Under the pieces are notes generated by a model. That model made no database searches. It was given only the letters and a program-made list of their open reading frames with translations, and was not told the DNA's origin. A stretch of 64,000 nucleotides of DNA from Phlebopus portentosus. Lineage: Eukaryota; Basidiomycota; Agaricomycetes; Boletales; Boletinellaceae. The translations under genes and the position numbers were made by a program. Position 1 is the first letter of the stretch; each line of letters opens with the position of its first letter. This document shows positions 59,843 to 64,000 of this stretch, piece after piece. The stretch is from NCBI GenBank assembly GCA_037892935.1, contig JAYXKI010000011.1:124001-188000 (forward strand), given 5' to 3'.

Positions 59843-60258
59843 TTGGGCAATCTACACGGAGGGTTGCTCCCACTCCGTATTGAATGTCTCGGCCAGCGTA
59901 CATTTGGCGCTCTGGTGATAGCGCGGCAGTAATTGCACTACGATATCCATTGGTCAAAGAGCTTCCGCGTCTGTAACATTGTAAATGTAACCCGTTCTAT
60001 GAGATCGGTTGCGGTGTCTTGTCGCAACGCTTGAGAGCGCCCGTCGCGTCCCATTCTGACTCAGAATGGTCAATACTACATATGTAGTGCGCGACGAATC
60101 AACACTAAGAAAATTCTTTAGAATCGAACTCTCACATTTATATGAAACGTTACTAACCATTCAAGCCCTCGCCCACATTTCAATCCTGTACAAATGTCGA
60201 CAGACAATCAACCCATTGATTCAGTCAAAAAAAAGACTTGGACAATTAATCTGGTGGT
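59843..60258. other. Intergenic region in the GFA array
   Basis: About 415 bases between copy 1 and a decayed copy. No gene is seen; short frames overlap on both strands. Confidence 0.4.
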
Positions 60259-60600
60259 GTTGAAGTAAAGGCTTTCAACCGGCATTGTTCCTGTGGAAAT
60301 ATCACCTTCTCGAATTCAACCTTGCTTCGTTTCGAAACGTGCCTTCTGTGTCATGCTACCGTAAACTGTGTACTCACGCTGCAAGTATTTCTATGTTCGT
60401 TATCTCTTTTTATTTTTAGTTAACTTATCTATTAATAGCTTTCCATGATACTTCTTGATGTCAGGATACGGTTCTGATCATGCAACGCCGGAAGCAAGTC
60501 ATTCGCATTTGTGTCCAAAGGCCAAGAACAACGACTCATTTCTGCCTCTCATATAGAGAAGAGTATCCGCTAACTACTCAGGAGTGCATCTCCTCATGCT
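60259..60600 (+). pseudogene. Decayed GFA copy between copies 1 and 2
   Basis: The plus strand reads VEVKAFNRHCSCGNITFSNS, matching EVKTFKGxCHCGKFxFEF of intact copies, then CLLCHATVNC where the CNCxFC site should be. After an intron-like gap, a second piece contains TTTHFCL in place of the HHFCPGCG site, followed by unrelated residues. The ATG, the middle site and the third zinc site are damaged. Confidence 0.7.
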
Positions 60601-60865
60601 TGATGAGGCGGATAGCGGCAAGCTATAAGTAGCGAATGAGAAGTTTGATGGAAGGGAACCTCCTGTGATACACATGCAACACGAATCCTCCTTCCTTGAG
60701 TTTGCCTTGATACTAATTGATGATTTTGCCTGCTGGACTGCATGAACTTCCCGTTTCGGAGCATTGTTGATCACAAGTCAACCTTCCCCGCTCCGCAATT
60801 TGAACAGCGTTCTCCAACCGATCGGGCTTTGCAATCTTCCGGCATTCTCGCCAGATCGAGAAAGA

Positions 60866-60871
60866 TATAAA
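60866..60871 (+). promoter_or_regulatory. TATA box of GFA gene 2
   Basis: TATAAA within AAAGATATAAAGGGC lies 41 bases upstream of the ATG at 60912. The block is shared with GFA gene 1, so the promoter was duplicated with the gene. Confidence 0.6.
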
Positions 60872-60911
60872 GGGCGCTCCGTGAAGACTCCCTCAAGATC
60901 GCTTTATCATC

Positions 60912-61418
60912 ATGTCCTCTGACTCGCCTCAACAAACCACGCGCTTTGGGAAATGGCCAGATGTTGCAAAATGGCCTGAAGGAGCAGAGGTCAAAACGTT
61001 CAAAGGCGCTTGTCACTGTGGAAAGTTCACATACGAACTTAATCATCCATCTCTCGACGTTCAGAAGCCCGTCTGCTGCAACTGCACATTCTGCACGAAA
61101 AGCGGGACATTGAACGTGTATGTACGCTTCCTGCTAATGAATCGCTGACTATTGAATTAACGGCACCATTCTACCATAAATTATTTTAGTTTCGCGCCGG
61201 AGAAAATGCTGCGCCTTGACGAGACTTCCGCAAGTCGTGATGAACTCTCGACGTTCAAAGCCAAGTTGACAGGTTCCACACATCACTTCTGTCCGGGCTG
61301 TGGATGTTATTTGTTCTGGTGCGCAATGGGTATGGTCGGTGTCAATACTCGCATGTTTGATGGCATAGAGGTGGAAAAGCTTAGTACTATTCCTGTTGAT
61401 GGACGAAGCAAGAAGTAG
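60912..61418 (+). CDS. GFA-domain zinc protein, array copy 2
   Basis: Two exons (60912-61117, 61190-61418), same intron position as copy 1, give 144 residues. It begins MSSDSPQQTTRFGKWPDVAK and is very close to copy 1: EVKTFKGACHCGKFTYELNH, VCCNCTFCTKSG, FAPEKMLRLDETSASRDELS, THHFCPGCGCYLFWCAMGM, then VNTRMFDGIEVEKLSTIPVD and GRSKK. All three Cys sites are present. The upstream region also resembles that of copy 1, so the duplication included the promoter. Role as for copy 1, substrate unknown. Confidence 0.9.
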
Positions 61419-61799
61419 TGTCGGTCTGGCAGAAAGGTCAACCTGAAATATTCATGTGGATTGTATGAGACGCAAGATGTATCAGTAGCCCATTGGTATA
61501 ATGAAATATCAATAGCATCGCATTTGTGTTCATCTCCGAGCCGGTGTCGCTTGTAGGCAACCTTTCTAATCACTGTATTAGATACCCATGGCATTACAAA
61601 TCCGCAGAACCCTTGCTTCAGTGTATAAATACGTCTCATCGGGCTCGTTCATCCCAGGATGTGCGCGTCACACACCTTCCCAGGAGTAGAATTCTTTTCG
61701 TCCTATATTTGAACATCACTATAAGCAGCTCTTTTCGATCCCAGGAATTAACTTGAGACCTTTTACTCACCCTCTCGCTTTACTGGGTATCAAGCTATC
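61419..61799. other. Intergenic region in the GFA array
   Basis: About 380 bases. A TATAAATA at 61624-61631 lies 169 bases upstream of the third GFA start and may be its TATA element. No gene is seen. Confidence 0.35.
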
Positions 61800-62275
61800 A
61801 TGTCGTCCGCTACTCCAGTATTCGTCCCACCGCCGTTTCGCAAATGGCCAGATGATGCGGAGGTAAAGACATTCAGGGGCAGTTGCCACTGCGGAAGAGT
61901 CACATTCGAGTTCGATCATCCGCCGCTCGAAGTGCAGATACCTTTATCGTGCAATTGCAGCTACTGCTCGCGCACTGGTGCTCTTTATATGTTAGTTCTT
62001 TTTTCTTAGTGCCTAATTATTCTATTCGCATTGATTTGTCTGAGCTACCATTACTGACCAGATATGGCCCCGAAGGCACGCTCCGCATCACTGGCGACGA
62101 ACCAGCCGGATTCATCAGTAAAACCACTAAAGTACACCATCGCTTCTGTCCTTCATGCGGTATTACAGTATTTTGGACTGGGATGAGACGTGCTGGTGCA
62201 AATGTGCGGACGCTCGAAGACGTGGATATTGAGAAACTTAAGGTCGAGAAGTTCGATGGTGCACGACTCCTGTGA
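61800..62275 (+). CDS. GFA-domain zinc protein, divergent array copy 3
   Basis: Two exons (61800-61990, 62062-62275) give about 134 residues. It begins MSSATPVFVPPPFRKWPDDA, then EVKTFRGSCHCGRVTFEFDH, LSCNCSYCSRTGALYM, YGPEGTLRITGDEPAGFISK, VHHRFCPSCGITVFWTGMRR, and ends KLKVEKFDGARLL. The zinc-binding Cys residues are all kept. The middle segment lacks the DETSASRDEL block of copies 1 and 2 and reads instead like standard single GFA genes elsewhere in fungi, so this copy split off earlier. It looks intact. Confidence 0.9.
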
Positions 62276-62549
62276 GATTGTCGTTGGGAATCAGTAAGAA
62301 GCTCTTCGGGAATTCACTAGAATAATGGCTGACGAGAAATACATACAGACCAAACCTTAAGGAAGGAATTGGTATATAGGCTGCAAGGACGAAGAATAAT
62401 ACTCCATCCACTTGTTGAAGATAAACACGTAGATAATCAATTCTGGTCATTGTCGGATCGGCACGAATCGCCAAGAGACAAAACTTTAGAACCAAGCCAA
62501 GATATAGAGTCGCAGCTCCTCCGTGATTGACAAACGTGTCTGTCGAATC
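62276..62549. other. Intergenic region in the GFA array
   Basis: About 270 bases with no recognised feature. Confidence 0.35.
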
Positions 62550-62890
62550 CGACCGGCGGGGCAGACGTAGTACCGTACGAAGGCGCCGAGTTACTCACGT
62601 ACAAAGGTCAACACCACTGCCGTAAATTCGCCTTCGAATTCAAGTTTTAGCTCTCGACGTGAAGAAACCGATGTCCTGAATCCAGCTGGGGTCCTCCGTT
62701 TCCCGTGGGCGAGCATTCGGCAAGCATTGGCGAACTATGTCATCCCGTTTCGAAAACAAGAGAAAGACATCGACGCATTACTTTTGCCCTGCCTGCGATT
62801 GTTACATGTTCGGGACTAGCAAGGACCAGGTCCCCGTCAATATTCATATGTCTGATGCATAGAGACTGAGAAACTTAGTGTAGAGGATTC
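62550..62890 (+). pseudogene. Decayed GFA copy after copy 3
   Basis: The plus strand reads YKGQHHCRKFAFEFKF, where the intact family has KGxCHCGKFxFEF; the first Cys is lost. A TAG stop follows directly, and a second stop is in the stretch of the CNC site. Further on, KTSTHYFCPACDCYMFG and VPVNIHMSDA match the third site and the C-terminal part, again followed by a stop. Confidence 0.75.
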
Positions 62891-63111
62891 TGACGGTTGC
62901 AGTCCGTGGGGTTGAAGAAAGAAGATCCATGGTATACTTGCCAAACACGGATATTCTGAGTTTCAAAATGTCGATCACGGCGATTTTCTGTTGCAACGAG
63001 CCATCCTGCCTTTCGTTTCAAAAATAATCACTTTAGTCTCATGTCCCATATCAATTCATGCTTCAATTTCAGACTAACATCAAACCTGTTTGGTCTACAC
63101 GAAGGCATTAC

Positions 63112-63232
63112 ATGTCGTCTGTTTTCCAAGCTGAAGCGTCTCCACCGGGATGTCGCGAATGAAGGAGCTGAAATCGGAACATTCGGAGGAGGCTGTCGTC
63201 ATTGCCGGAATATGACTTTCGTGCTCTGCTAA
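63112..63232 (+). pseudogene. GFA fragment (5' part only)
   Basis: A short piece resembles the start of the family: DVANEGAEIGTFGGGCRHCR and NMTFVL, comparable to the DVAxWPEGAEVKTFKGACHCGKF of copies 1 and 2, after an ATG-like TGTCGTCTG start. The frame then stops and no further domain is seen. It is a truncated remnant. Confidence 0.65.
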
Positions 63233-63599
63233 CCTTTGCTTGAAGATATCCTTATCTTACAGCCCTCTGCGACGATAGACAACCGTGTTTCTAATATTTT
63301 CTTCTAATTGACGGTAACCTCTTTAGGCAAGTGCCTCTCGTATTTCTGGTTTTCTAAGATATTCTCTTAATTCTTCCGATTTAGAGTGCTGGATCTTTTG
63401 GCAATATTCTATGAATGTGGTACGGAATCTCACCGTCGAGATGCGTTTCACTGAACATGAATGATTTGTCTTTGACATCCTCCATTTCGTGCACTGGTCG
63501 AGGAATGAAGACAGTCGATTGCTGTCTAAACTATCCCCTGTATTTGAATCAGCACCTTCCAAAGCGCGAGTCACCTGGGTTTTAATACAACGTTAATGT
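63233..63599. other. Intergenic region in the GFA array
   Basis: About 370 bases; nothing recognisable. Confidence 0.35.
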
Positions 63600-64000
63600 T
63601 CCATTTATCTCATAGATCACAATCCTAAAGGAAGGAATCGAAGTACAGACATAAATACAGACATTCAAGGGCAACTGCCGCTGCCACAAATTCAGTTTCG
63701 GATTTGGACATCCTCCGCTCGAGGTGAAGAAACCCGTGTCATGTAACTGCACGCTCTGCACCAGGACCGGAGTAATAAACATGTACGTTACAATCCTCCT
63801 CTAGGAACGCTCCAATCTGATGCATAATATTTATATTTTTGGACGAGACAAGTTCTTCCGTCTCGCCGATGGCTAAGCTGATTGTGATGAGCTCTCGAAA
63901 CACAAGGGCAAAACGTGGCCCACAACGCACCATTTTCGCCCGGACTGCGGTAGCCGGATGTTTTGGACTAGTTTGGGGCTGGTCGGTGTCAATACTCATA
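63600..64000 (+). pseudogene. Partial GFA copy cut by the right edge
   Basis: The plus strand reads QTFKGNCRCHKFSFGF, then PPLEVKKPVSCNCTLCTRTG and VINM, the first two zinc sites. A possible short intron follows. A downstream exon then reads HHFRPDCGSRMFWTSLGLVG and VNTH. The third site has Arg in place of the first Cys. Upstream the reading EGIEVQT runs into an in-frame stop where a short ACAGACATAAAT duplication lies. The copy is probably dead; its end is outside the window. Confidence 0.65.

Overview
The window is nuclear DNA from a filamentous basidiomycete, most likely an Agaricomycete. Nearly every gene is broken by many short introns (about 45-80 nt, a few candidates near 31-34 nt) with GT..AG ends. 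Genes lie close together on both strands. Several families are fungal or typical of mushroom-forming fungi: an expanded P-loop NTPase family, a DUF6593-like protein, DUF3445, UNC-50/GMH1, HPM1 and PMP3. No bacterial-type operons, viral genes, CRISPR arrays or clear transposases were found. All gene models were spliced by eye, so outer ends are firmer than individual exon borders.

Layout. 0-13 kb: a partial P-loop NTPase gene running off the left edge (-), the histidine protein methyltransferase HPM1 (+), an allantoate-permease-type MFS transporter (-), the calcineurin A catalytic subunit (-) and an UNC-50/GMH1 Golgi membrane protein (-). 13.5-17.5 kb: two tandem paralogues of an unrecognised family with identical intron positions (+). 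17.6-22.8 kb: three tandem aldo/keto reductases (-), one dead and two apparently intact. 23.8-32 kb: a glutathione S-transferase (-), a KAR5/Tht1-like nuclear fusion protein (+) and a DUF3445 heme-demethylase-like protein with a membrane anchor (-). 32.5-40.5 kb: two paralogous amino-acid/GABA/choline-type permeases (+) flanking a small DUF6593-like gene (-) that seems to carry a frameshift. 41-57 kb: a LARP1/Sro9-type La-motif protein (-), an unrecognised ~500-residue protein (+), an aldehyde dehydrogenase (-), an intron-containing tRNA, probably Trp (-), PMP3 (+), a DUF202 membrane protein (+) and a long coiled-coil protein with a degenerate J-domain-like end (-). 57-59.3 kb: no gene recognised. 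59.3-64 kb: a tandem array of GFA/CENP-V-fold zinc proteins (+), three intact-looking genes among four decayed copies, the last cut by the right edge.

Much of the window is ordinary conserved cellular machinery: signalling (calcineurin), protein methylation, translation-linked RNA binding, membrane traffic and karyogamy. The accessory part is four local duplications (aldo/keto reductase, GFA, permease and the unknown 13.5-17.5 kb pair) plus detoxification-type enzymes (GST, aldehyde dehydrogenase, aldo/keto reductase, GFA). Neighbouring genes on opposite strands do not suggest a single biosynthetic cluster. The least explained items are the tandem unknown pair, the unknown gene at 45.7-47.5 kb and the GFA array.
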